Assembly (NCBI GenBank): GCA_964351905.1
Contig: CAYGPG010000015.1
Location: 1-47,126 of the forward strand
Length of the DNA: 47,126 bases
Reading direction: 5' to 3'
Source of the DNA: GCA-2708415 sp964351905
Lineage (GTDB): Bacteria; Pseudomonadota; Alphaproteobacteria; Micavibrionales; Micavibrionaceae
Positions 1-7,202 of this stretch are shown piece by piece (positions within the stretch are counted from its first letter, which is position 1; each line of letters starts with the position of its first letter). Below the pieces are notes generated by a model. It ran no database searches. It was not told the DNA's origin and saw only the letters and a program-made list of their open reading frames with translations. Both the position numbers and the translations under genes were made by a program.

Positions 1-141
1 TCATTAGATATTTCCTTCTTTTATATTAACAACTCATACAAAGGTGTTTCCCCCCCATTCAATTTCAACAATTTCGTCGATAAGCCTCAATTAAGAGCAG
101 TTTCGTGTCAAATGCAACAACTTTTTATACATTTATGAAAA

Positions 142-1173
142 TTAAATTTTAATTCCATAATGGATTGCGGCAATTCCGAAGCTTAAATTCTCGTAGCGGC
201 ATTTCGTAAAACCAGCCTGTTCCATACGGCTTATTAAAGCTTTTTGTGTCGGAAATTTACGAATAGATTCAACAAGATACTGGTAACTCGCCCGATCTTT
301 AGCGACCACTTCACCAATCTTCGGAATAACCCCGAAGGAAAACCCATCATACAGCTTGGACAGGACAGGGTTTTGCACATGGGAAAACTCCAAACAAAAG
401 AACCGTCCGCCGGGTTTAAGAACCCTAAATGCTTCTTTCAGGCCATCATCGATTCGGGTCACATTGCGTAATCCAAAGGCAATGGTATAGACATCGACGC
501 TGTTGGACGGGATGGGCAGGCTCTCCGCATTGCCTGTGACCCAGTCAAATTCATCCAAATAACCACGATCAACCGCTCGATCACGCCCGACGCGCAACAT
601 ATCCCAGTTAAGATCGCATAGCGTAATACTGCTTCTACCTAATAAAGAAGTATTATCCCTCTCATTTCCTCTCCCTGTAGGGGGAGGATTAAGGTGGGGG
701 TGTTTAGATTTATCATTAGGGCTAGATTGTAAACCCTCCCCTAACCCCTCCCTCAGGGAGGGGGATGTTTTCTTATGTTTAGCTAGCGGAGAAAATCCCT
801 CTCCGTTCAAATGGGAGCTCTGTAAATTCATATCCCCCCCGTTTACGTGGAGATTCTCTAAAGTTATTCCCCCCCCGTTTACGGGGGGGCAAGGGGGGGA
901 GTTTTTCTCAATCGCTTCCTTAATCCTAAAGGCTATATCCCCCGTACCACCTGCCACATCAAGATAGCTCAACCCCGCTTTCGGGCGAATACGACGAATA
1001 AGGTGATTTTTCCAAAGCCGATGCACACCGCCAGACATAAGGTCATTCATCACATCATACTGATCCGCCACAGAATCAAAAACCCCCCGAACCTTCGCGG
1101 TCTTCTCCTCTGGCGTCACATTTTCGGTGCCAAATTGCGTACTTTCAGGATTAGGAGCAGTATTTTGTGTCAT
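142..1173 (-). CDS. ubiE: Ubiquinone/menaquinone C-methyltransferase UbiE with an in-frame insert
   Basis: SAM-dependent methyltransferase that C-methylates the benzoquinol ring in ubiquinone synthesis. The ORF is 343 residues, against about 250 usual for the family. Residues 30-90 carry the UbiE start region (VFDSVADQYDVMNDLMSGG) and SAM motif I (LDVAGGTGDI, 71-80). Residues 183-343 carry the next strand (ITLCDLNWDML), the LPIPSNSVDVYTIAFGLRN segment and the usual C-terminus. Between them, residues about 91-181 are low-complexity sequence rich in Pro, Gly and Asn that matches no methyltransferase and is encoded by palindromic DNA (631-903). The insert lies in a loop after the motif I helix, so the fold could tolerate it. 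No clear Shine-Dalgarno precedes the ATG. The gene is divergent from the unknown gene at 1285. Family identity is certain; activity of the enlarged protein is inferred. Confidence 0.93.
   Translation of the reverse strand: MTQNTAPNPESTQFGTENVTPEEKTAKVRGVFDSVADQYDVMNDLMSGGVHRLWKNHLIRRIRPKAGLSYLDVAGGTGDIAFRIKEAIEKNSPPCPPVNGGGITLENLHVNGGDMNLQSSHLNGEGFSPLAKHKKTSPSLREGLGEGLQSSPNDKSKHPHLNPPPTGRGNERDNTSLLGRSSITLCDLNWDMLRVGRDRAVDRGYLDEFDWVTGNAESLPIPSNSVDVYTIAFGLRNVTRIDDGLKEAFRVLKPGGRFFCLEFSHVQNPVLSKLYDGFSFGVIPKIGEVVAKDRASYQYLVESIRKFPTQKALISRMEQAGFTKCRYENLSFGIAAIHYGIKI
631..903. repeat. Palindromic repeat cluster inserted in-frame inside ubiE
   Basis: About 273 bp (91 codons) with no counterpart in UbiE. 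It contains three hairpin-forming modules. The first is an imperfect palindrome at 668-687 (cctctccctgtagggggagg). The second is a 9-bp perfect stem at 745-763 (cccctccct/agggagggg around one base). The third is a C/G-run hairpin near 872-889 (ccccccgt-tt-acgggggg). The motif ccccccgtttacg occurs twice, near 836 and 873. All of it is open in the ubiE frame. The C/G-run texture differs strongly from the surrounding gene. Confidence 0.8.
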
Positions 1174-1218
1174 AGGAGTGTTTTAGCATATTACTTTTAT
1201 AGATCACGGAATATTTTG

Positions 1219-1248
1219 TTGACATAAAGATAGTATAATAGCTACTAT
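1219..1248 (+). promoter_or_regulatory. Candidate sigma-70 promoter for the 310-aa gene
   Basis: A perfect -35 hexamer TTGACA (1219-1224) is followed 18 bases later by TACTAT (1243-1248, 4 of 6 consensus). A TATAAT at 1234-1239 is nearer but only 9 bases from the -35, so the two cannot work together. The predicted start would be near 1255, about 30 bases before the ATG at 1285. The ubiE promoter must lie in the same 111-base divergent gap; a TATAAA on the minus strand (1201-1196) is a candidate. Confidence 0.45.
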
Positions 1249-1284
1249 TTGGCAGATTTTAATCAATAGTGAGATTTAAAAAAA

Positions 1285-2217
1285 ATGCATGGTGACTTTT
1301 TAAGCGCAACAGGAGCCAACCCACATCCATGTTTTGGAGCAATTTTAGGCAAAATGCTTCTTGAGACAGGTGAAATTACGCAAGAAGAATTTGATTTGTT
1401 AGGCGAGGTACAGGCAAGAACAGTTTTAATCGCCGAAGCTTACGATCGTGGTGATATTGCACAGCGTGAAATCATTCTTGGTAGATTTGAAGGTCGTGGT
1501 GATACAGCTGGCAAATTAGATATGGATGGCGCAATGTTTGGCCTGAAAATTGAAACAGCTGTGCAGGAGCTTGATGGCTTTCTTGCTGATTTAGCAATTG
1601 AAGAGTTAGATACAAAGCTTAAGGGGGCACTAGAAAAAGTTAGTTCTGGAAAAGGTGTTCGTGATGATGCTGCTAGCATTGGTGCGATAACAAAAGCGCT
1701 TTTATTAACCGATCGTAGTACGAAATCAAATATAGTAAATGCTTCATTAATTATGCAGCACTCAGTTAGAACTTTGGAGCGCTTAGAACGTTTTCAAAAA
1801 GGTGATTATGATCGTCAAGCAGCCTTAGAACTTATGAATATTTGTGATAAGCAAAACTATAAATTCGACCCTCCTGCTCTTGTAAAGGCAAACGAAGAAC
1901 TTATTTTTGTTTGTACTGTAGAGAGAATGATTGCAAGTCATTTAGAGCGCAACCCTGAAGAAATTCATACAATGCGTAAGAAACATGAACTTGCGATTAA
2001 GGATGCAATTACAACATTAATCGATGTAATGCCTGAGGCTTCAGCAATGTATCGTGAAGCGAGTAAAAATGAGCTTGCGGATAAAGCTGACCAAGTGCAC
2101 TGTTTTTATGCTCAACGTTATGAAGGTTTGGTTCAGGCACCACACGTCATGCTCACAAAAGAAGAGCATGCAAAGTATGTTGCTCAAGGCGCACCATCTA
2201 GAGATGGTATGAACTAA
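1285..2217 (+). CDS. Unknown soluble helical protein, 310 aa
   Basis: I do not recognise this protein. It has no signal peptide, membrane segment or Cys-based motif. It appears almost wholly alpha-helical, with many charged amphipathic stretches (for example residues 90-130 and 205-265). The beginning (residues 1-60) contains FGAILGKMLLETGEITQEEFDLLGEV, which reads like a short helix-turn-helix-type hairpin, but no family can be assigned. Base composition is more AT-rich than the following murJ, and codons are mostly A/T-ending. The gene has its own apparent promoter, and 44 bases separate its stop from murJ, so co-transcription is possible. The DNA just before murJ holds a short inverted repeat (gttttag 2232-2238 / ctaaaac 2249-2255). 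Length and regular codon use support a real gene; function is unknown. Confidence 0.75.
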   Translation: MHGDFLSATGANPHPCFGAILGKMLLETGEITQEEFDLLGEVQARTVLIAEAYDRGDIAQREIILGRFEGRGDTAGKLDMDGAMFGLKIETAVQELDGFLADLAIEELDTKLKGALEKVSSGKGVRDDAASIGAITKALLLTDRSTKSNIVNASLIMQHSVRTLERLERFQKGDYDRQAALELMNICDKQNYKFDPPALVKANEELIFVCTVERMIASHLERNPEEIHTMRKKHELAIKDAITTLIDVMPEASAMYREASKNELADKADQVHCFYAQRYEGLVQAPHVMLTKEEHAKYVAQGAPSRDGMN

Positions 2218-2261
2218 ATTTATCTCGTGACGTTTTAGGACGTTACAGCTAAAACATCTTC

Positions 2262-3806
2262 ATGAAACTTTTAAATGCTATGGCGACGGTGGCGGGTCTT
2301 ACGGGGGTGAGCCGTATTTTGGGCTTTGTCCGTGATATCCTCACAGCGGCTATTCTGGGCGCAGGGCCCATTGCCGATGCGTTTTTCGTGGCGCTTAAAC
2401 TCCCGAACTTCTTCCGCCGCGTGACCGCCGAAGGCGCGTTTAGTGTTGCGTTTGTGCCGCTTTATGCCGAAAAACTGGAAAAAGAGAGCGAAGAAGCCGC
2501 TAAAACTTTTGCCTCTAATGCCTTTGCCATCATGTTGTTATTTCTTGTGCCTTTCACGCTTATCGCGATGATGGCCATGCCCTATGTGATTTATGGAATC
2601 GCGCCCGGCTTTGTTGATGATCCGTTGCGCTATGATCTGGCGATTGAGTTAAGCCGCGTGACGTTCCCGTATTTATTGTTAATGTCCTTAACGGCCTTGA
2701 TGGGCGGGTTATTGAACGCCCATGATAAATTTGCGCCCTTCGCCAGTGCACCAATTTTGTTTAATTTATGTTTGATCATTGCCTTATATGCCTTTACGCC
2801 CGTAACCGAAACACCGGGTCATGCCATGGCTTATGGTGTTGCCATGGCAGGTGTCGCGCAATTCTTATGGCTACTTTATTTTATTAAGAAACATAAAATT
2901 GGACTTCGTTTAAAAAGGCCACAATTTACGCATAACATCACAAGGCTGTTTAAACTAATGGGGCCGGGCGTTGTGGGGGCAGGGGTGATGCATATCAATT
3001 TATTTGCAGACCTAATCATCGCCTCCTTTTTGGCGGGTGGCTCAATCTCTTATCTCTATTACGCAGATCGTTTAAATCAATTGCCATTAGGTATGGTCGG
3101 TATCGCCGTTGGAACAGCACTCTTGCCGATGCTCTCAAAAGCCATTGCGGCAAAAGATACTGCCGCCACACAAAATTTATTTAACCGCGCGTTGGAGATT
3201 TGTTTGCTCCTCGCACTTCCTGCCGCAGCGGCGTTGTTTGTCATTCCTGAAACATTGATTTCAACCTTGTTTGAACGCGGAGAATTTGATGCGGGCGATA
3301 CCGCTATCGCCTCAAAAGTTTTGATGGGCTATGCTATTGGTTTGCCTGCTTATATCGCCGTAAAAGTTCTTTCAACCGCCTATTGGTCACGCCAAGATAC
3401 GATGAGCCCTGTGAAAATTTCAATTATCACGACTGTACTCAACATAATGCTCAGTCTTGCTTTGATAAAACCTTTTGGCGTGGCGGGTATTGCTATTTCA
3501 ACGGGTGTCATGGGGTGGTTGCAGGTCGCACTTCTTTATAAAGGGATGCGTCATCATACAGATTTAAAATTTGATACGCGTTTTAAAAGTGTGATCTTCA
3601 AAATATTACTTTCCACCGCGCTGATGGCAATAATATTGTTGCTTACTGACAAGTATATTTCTTTCAATGACGGTGTTGGTGAAATTCAAAAAATTCTATC
3701 ATTGACCGCTATGGTGCTTATAGGCTTGATTACTTACGGCCTAAGTATTATCACTACAGGCGCAATTAAACCCGCTGAACTTAAGAAATATCTATCAAGG
3801 AAGTAA
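2262..3806 (+). CDS. murJ: Lipid II flippase MurJ (MviN)
   Basis: Inner-membrane flippase of the MOP exporter superfamily that moves lipid II to the periplasmic face for peptidoglycan assembly. It has 514 residues, the normal family length, with about 14 hydrophobic helices across the whole chain. The N-terminus has the characteristic SRILGFVRDILTAAILGAG segment (residues 18-36), followed by ADAFFVALKLPNFFRR and EGAFSVAFVPLY, all MurJ signatures. The ATG is the first in frame after the upstream gene, but it lacks a convincing ribosome-binding site. trpS begins six bases after the stop. The murJ-trpS pair is common in Alphaproteobacteria. Confidence 0.96.
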   Translation: MKLLNAMATVAGLTGVSRILGFVRDILTAAILGAGPIADAFFVALKLPNFFRRVTAEGAFSVAFVPLYAEKLEKESEEAAKTFASNAFAIMLLFLVPFTLIAMMAMPYVIYGIAPGFVDDPLRYDLAIELSRVTFPYLLLMSLTALMGGLLNAHDKFAPFASAPILFNLCLIIALYAFTPVTETPGHAMAYGVAMAGVAQFLWLLYFIKKHKIGLRLKRPQFTHNITRLFKLMGPGVVGAGVMHINLFADLIIASFLAGGSISYLYYADRLNQLPLGMVGIAVGTALLPMLSKAIAAKDTAATQNLFNRALEICLLLALPAAAALFVIPETLISTLFERGEFDAGDTAIASKVLMGYAIGLPAYIAVKVLSTAYWSRQDTMSPVKISIITTVLNIMLSLALIKPFGVAGIAISTGVMGWLQVALLYKGMRHHTDLKFDTRFKSVIFKILLSTALMAIILLLTDKYISFNDGVGEIQKILSLTAMVLIGLITYGLSIITTGAIKPAELKKYLSRK

Positions 3807-3812
3807 CGACAA

Positions 3813-4823
3813 ATGCAAAAGCGTATTTTATCAGGCATGCAACCCACCAATCGCCTTCAACTGGGGAATTACCTTGGGGCGCTGCGTAACTGGGTGAAAA
3901 TGCAGGATGAGGGCACATATGAATGCCTATATACCATTGTCGATCTGCACGCCATCACGGTGAAGCATGACCCAAGCGCTTTAGCTAATGCCTCACGCGA
4001 GGCAGCTGCGGCTTATATTGCTGCGGGTGTTGACCCAAAGAAATCAGCGATCTTTGCACAAAGTTCAGTTCCAGCTCACTCACAATTAGCTTGGCTCTTT
4101 ATGACGCAAACACCAATGGGATGGTTGAACCGTATGACGCAGTTCAAAGATAAGGCAGGAAAGAATAAAGAAAAAGCTTCTTTAGGTTTGTACTCTTATC
4201 CTGTGCTGATGGCAGCAGATATTTTAATTTACAAGGCCACTCATGTTCCCGTGGGGGATGACCAAAAGCAACATTTGGAATTGGCGCGCGATATCGCCCA
4301 AAGCTTTAACCAAGAATATGCAGGCGGTGAGGAGTTTTTTCCATTACCTGAGCCAGTCATTACTGGCCCCGCAACGCGCGTGATGTCTTTACGTGATGGG
4401 ACGCAGAAAATGAGTAAATCCGCCGAAAGCGATATGACGCGCATTAACATGACAGATGATGCGGACACCATCGCGACGAAATTCAAGAAGGCTAAAACCG
4501 ATGCCGGCAATGTGCCATCAAATGCCAAAGAGGGCGAGGGACGCGCCGAAGCCATGAACTTGCTCGGTATTTATGCCGCGCTCAGTGATACGTCCATTGA
4601 AACTGTGATGAGTGAATTTGGCGGCAAGCAATTCTCTGATCTTAAAACGGCTTTGTCGGATTTGGCCGTCGCAAAGCTCGCCCCCATGACCACCCGCATG
4701 AAAGAATTGATGGATGATACGTCTGAAATTGATAACATTTTGCGCGCTGGCGCCGAAAAAGCCAACGAGCTGGCACAACCAACCTTAGATGAAACCATGA
4801 AACTCATGGGATTCTGGCGTTAA
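3813..4823 (+). CDS. trpS: Tryptophanyl-tRNA synthetase
   Basis: Class I aminoacyl-tRNA synthetase that charges tRNA-Trp in the cytoplasm. It has 336 residues, typical of bacterial TrpRS. The HIGH-type signature is PTNRLQLGNYLGAL (residues 11-24), and the second signature KMSKS sits near residue 198 (TQKMSKSAESDMTRI). The active-site region MAADILIYKATHVPVGDDQKQH also matches. The Shine-Dalgarno AAGGAAG overlaps the end of murJ, nine bases before the ATG, which points to co-transcription with murJ. A block of palindromic repeats follows the stop. Confidence 0.97.
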   Translation: MQKRILSGMQPTNRLQLGNYLGALRNWVKMQDEGTYECLYTIVDLHAITVKHDPSALANASREAAAAYIAAGVDPKKSAIFAQSSVPAHSQLAWLFMTQTPMGWLNRMTQFKDKAGKNKEKASLGLYSYPVLMAADILIYKATHVPVGDDQKQHLELARDIAQSFNQEYAGGEEFFPLPEPVITGPATRVMSLRDGTQKMSKSAESDMTRINMTDDADTIATKFKKAKTDAGNVPSNAKEGEGRAEAMNLLGIYAALSDTSIETVMSEFGGKQFSDLKTALSDLAVAKLAPMTTRMKELMDDTSEIDNILRAGAEKANELAQPTLDETMKLMGFWR

Positions 4824-4832
4824 TATATTGGT

Positions 4833-4934
4833 GTCATTGCGAGAAGCGGTAGCGACGCGGCAATCCAACCATAATTCAGTTCATCACACTCCTGCGCAGG
4901 CAGGAATCTAGATCCCAGCCTTCGCTGGGATGTG
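4833..4934. repeat. Composite palindromic repeat (half family A plus family B)
   Basis: Positions 4833-4867 match the left half of family A (gtcattgcgag...gcaatcca). Positions 4884-4934 are a full family B unit, two hairpins reading cctgcgcaggcagg and atcccagcc-ttcg-ctgggat. The same A-half plus B arrangement recurs at 6372-6472. A degenerate scrap ending in gaagaatgacag follows at about 4966-4984. The rest of the 313-base gap to the next gene (4985-5136) is AT-rich. It holds a weak promoter candidate, TTGACC at 5058-5063 with gaatat at 5081-5086. Confidence 0.75.
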
Positions 4935-5136
4935 AAAATCTGTAAAATATTAATCAGTGACTTAGGTCGAGCCGAAGAATGACAGTTTCTCTAAAATTTT
5001 ATTCACAGATATAAACAAGCCATTTCAATGCCTTAACTCTGTTAAACGTATTTTTCATTGACCTTTTTTAAATTTATATGGAATATTTCTTCAGCGAAAT
5101 AGAAACTGTAATAAAATTACAAAAAAGAGGTGTGTG

Positions 5137-5667
5137 ATGAGTCCTCAAGATCTTGGTGGGGGAATTTTAGCTGAGCGACCAGTTGGCTCTGCTTTTAACA
5201 ATTCTGCTCCTTTAAAAACAAATGAACAGCAACGAGCAAGAGAGCTTCAAGCCCGTATAAGTGCACGCATCAAAGCGGGGCAGGAGGCAGACCCTTACCG
5301 TAAAAAAGTAGAAGAGCTAAAAAAAGGTGGGCGTTCAGGAGTTATTAATTATCACACTAAGGAATTTTATATTTATGAATGTTTTATAGGACGTAACTTT
5401 GATACCGCGAAAAAATTAGCTAGAGAACTCAAAGAAATTTTTGGTGATACACCGCCCGAGGGTTTTGGTTGGAAAGAGAGAATGACTTGGGATAATTTAT
5501 TCAACCCGAAGTGGGTTGAGCAAAAAGAAGGTAGCACGATACCCCCAGTTCAAACCTTTAATAGCGCAGAAGTGAGGGATATGTTTCAGAATATGATGCG
5601 CAGGGCAGGGTATAAGTCGGCTAATTTTAGGTCAGACTTAGCTTCAACTCCAAGAGCACCAGTCTAA
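5137..5667 (+). CDS. Unknown 176-aa protein
   Basis: I do not recognise a family. The ATG at 5137 is chosen over an in-frame GTG at 5134 because AGAGG lies six bases upstream. The protein has a Gly/Pro-containing disordered start (residues 1-30) and a charged helical stretch (about 32-66). A compact segment (about 70-130) contains INYHTKEFYIYECFIGRNFDTAKKLARELKEIF and aromatic-rich WKERMTWDNLFNPKWVEQ. No signal peptide or membrane helix is seen, so it is probably cytoplasmic, or secreted by a signal I cannot see. It sits alone between repeat-rich spacers in an otherwise conserved murJ-trpS-nfu-tsaB neighbourhood, so it may be lineage-specific. Confidence 0.72.
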   Translation: MSPQDLGGGILAERPVGSAFNNSAPLKTNEQQRARELQARISARIKAGQEADPYRKKVEELKKGGRSGVINYHTKEFYIYECFIGRNFDTAKKLARELKEIFGDTPPEGFGWKERMTWDNLFNPKWVEQKEGSTIPPVQTFNSAEVRDMFQNMMRRAGYKSANFRSDLASTPRAPV

Positions 5668-5718
5668 GGTCTATTTAATCTATTAGTCTTATTCATGCTT
5701 AAACGGTATAATGATTCC

Positions 5719-6363
5719 ATGAAATATTTTCTCCTCATCGCTCTCTTCATTCTCCCCACAACTGCCTATGCGGATTATTTCGTTTGGCAGGATTCCAAAA
5801 CAGGACTAAGCCTCAGCTATCCTGACACATGGCAAAAACAAACAGCAGGTGGTGCGGACGAGATATTTCAAATTGAAGGCCCAGACAATGCTGCCAACCC
5901 TGTCTGTAAAGTTATGGCGAGCAAAGATAAACGCTATGTGATTTTCCCGCCAGATTATGGCGATGCCGTTCAACGCACCGCCGTGAGCATCCCTTTTTGG
6001 AAGTCCTACATGGCGCGTTATGATGATTACATCATCGACAAAGTTTACGATGGTGGTGGCCTTGGGCGCTGGCATGCCAGCTACGCCACGCTGGCTTATA
6101 ACACACGCGAAGGCACGCAATTACAACAAAGACGCGGAATTGCTTTTGCTTCACTTTATTACGATAACTTGTTTATTGTTGAATGCTCTGCTCTTAATGA
6201 TGGTTACGGCGCATGGGAAAAAGATTTTGAGTCCATTGTTAAATCGATTGATTTTAAGAAAATTTATAACGAGCGCGCCATTGGTGAATATGCCGATTTC
6301 ATCACAGGCACAGAACAATATTTCTGGGCACAAACAGGCCCCGAAGGCACAACGCAGTATTAA
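5719..6363 (+). CDS. Exported protein, possibly PsbP/Mog1-like fold
   Basis: A clear Sec signal peptide, MKYFLLIALFILPTTAYA, is followed by a predicted cut before DYFVW. This favours the ATG at 5719 over the ATG at 5695 in the same frame, which would add eight residues ahead of the signal. The mature part (about 196 residues) starts DSKTGLSLSYPDTWQKQTAG and has the repeated pattern IAFASLYYDNLFIVECSA near residue 150. That pattern recalls Mog1/PsbP or DUF1795-type folds, a tentative structural guess. It contains two mature cysteines that could form a disulphide. A TATAAT lies at 5707-5712, just before this start codon, so the message may be leaderless. The stop adjoins a palindromic repeat. 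Confidence 0.8.
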   Translation: MKYFLLIALFILPTTAYADYFVWQDSKTGLSLSYPDTWQKQTAGGADEIFQIEGPDNAANPVCKVMASKDKRYVIFPPDYGDAVQRTAVSIPFWKSYMARYDDYIIDKVYDGGGLGRWHASYATLAYNTREGTQLQQRRGIAFASLYYDNLFIVECSALNDGYGAWEKDFESIVKSIDFKKIYNERAIGEYADFITGTEQYFWAQTGPEGTTQY

Positions 6364-6371
6364 ATGACTTC

Positions 6372-6472
6372 GTCATTGCGAGGAGCGCTAGCGACGCAGC
6401 AATCCAAAATATTCTATCCATCACATCCCATCGAAAGATGGGATCTAGATACCAGCTTGCGCTGGCATGTGA
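6372..6472. repeat. Composite palindromic repeat (half family A plus family B)
   Basis: Positions 6372-6406 are a family A left half (gtcattgcgaggagcgctagc...gcaatcca). Positions 6421-6472 are family B (cacatcccatcgaaagatgggatct, then accagcttgcgctggcatgtg). The order and spacing match 4833-4934, so the composite seems to move or amplify as one unit. Confidence 0.72.
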
Positions 6473-6537
6473 AAATATATTAAATACGGATCAATCCTTT
6501 ATTTAAAACGAAGGATGACCAAAGAAAGTAACTAGAT

Positions 6538-7098
6538 ATGTTTATAGCAACCGAAGAAACCCCCAATCCCAACACGCTCAAATACCTTCCCGGCAAACCT
6601 GTCATGAAAAAAGGCGTGGCGCAGTTTAACTCACTAGACGAAGCCGCAGGCTCCATGCTCGCGCAAAAACTGATGGGTTTGGATGGTATTGTGGGCGTGT
6701 TCTTTGGTAAAGACTTTATCTCCGTTACTAAGTTAGAAATGGCAGAATGGGAAGCCATTAGTACCCGCGTTATGGCGGCGATCATGGATCATTATATGAG
6801 TGGCATGCCATTGTTCCGCGAAGGCATGGCGCCTACTGATAAGGCCGAAACCAATGTGGATGATGATGAACTGGTCGTGCAAATCAAAGAACTCTTAGAA
6901 ACCCGTGTCCGCCCCATGGTCGCGCAAGATGGTGGTGACATCGTCTTTGACCGTTTTGAACAAGGGATTGTCTACCTCACCATGCGCGGCGCGTGTGCAG
7001 GATGCCCTAGTTCGACCATGACCCTAAAGAGCGGCATTGAAAATATGCTACGTCATTATGTCCCCGAAGTGCTCGAAGTCCGTCAGGCTGAAGGTTAA
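6538..7098 (+). CDS. NFU1-type NifU-family Fe-S cluster carrier
   Basis: Cytoplasmic scaffold or carrier that passes Fe-S clusters to client proteins. It has 186 residues in two domains. Residues 1-90 are the Nfu N-terminal domain, with the diagnostic TEETPNPNTLKYLPGKPV start. Residues about 112-186 are the NifU C-terminal domain, with C153-x-x-C156 (RGACAGCPSST) for cluster binding. This is the mitochondrial NFU1 architecture, as usual in Alphaproteobacteria, rather than the A-type fusion of E. coli NfuA. Only a weak ribosome-binding site (AAAGAAAG) precedes the ATG. A strong hairpin terminator follows. Confidence 0.95.
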   Translation: MFIATEETPNPNTLKYLPGKPVMKKGVAQFNSLDEAAGSMLAQKLMGLDGIVGVFFGKDFISVTKLEMAEWEAISTRVMAAIMDHYMSGMPLFREGMAPTDKAETNVDDDELVVQIKELLETRVRPMVAQDGGDIVFDRFEQGIVYLTMRGACAGCPSSTMTLKSGIENMLRHYVPEVLEVRQAEG

Positions 7099-7113
7099 TT
7101 TATGTCTCCTTAA

Positions 7114-7164
7114 AGGCCGCGACCGCGGCCTCGTTCCTTATAAGGAACGTGAGCCTTCGTGGCG
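7114..7164. repeat. Tandem palindromes downstream of the NFU gene
   Basis: Two hairpins lie back to back. The first is ggccgc-gacc-gcggcc (7114-7129). The second is a perfect 18-bp palindrome cgttcctta/taaggaacg (7132-7149), whose arms extend imperfectly into ggcc(t)c / g(t)gagcc. They precede the terminator at 7172. Neither has a T tract of its own. Confidence 0.55.
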
Positions 7165-7171
7165 ATTGAGC

Positions 7172-7202
7172 ATCTGTTAATTTTATAATTAACAGATTTT
7201 TA
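7172..7202 (+). terminator. Rho-independent terminator after the NFU gene
   Basis: A perfect 11-bp stem atctgttaatt / aattaacagat around loop ttat (7172-7197) is followed by a T run. The T run overlaps the stop codon of the convergent gene by about three bases. Read on the other strand there is no T tract, so it should serve the plus-strand gene. Confidence 0.75.

Noticed and set aside
631..903. Self-splicing intron or intein inside ubiE
   Set aside because: The block is too short and has no intein splice motifs or group I/II core. The frame is open and made of simple hairpins, so an in-frame repeat insertion fits better.
1234..1239. TATAAT as partner of TTGACA at 1219
   Set aside because: The spacing of 9 bases is too short for sigma-70. 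TACTAT at 1243 gives 18.
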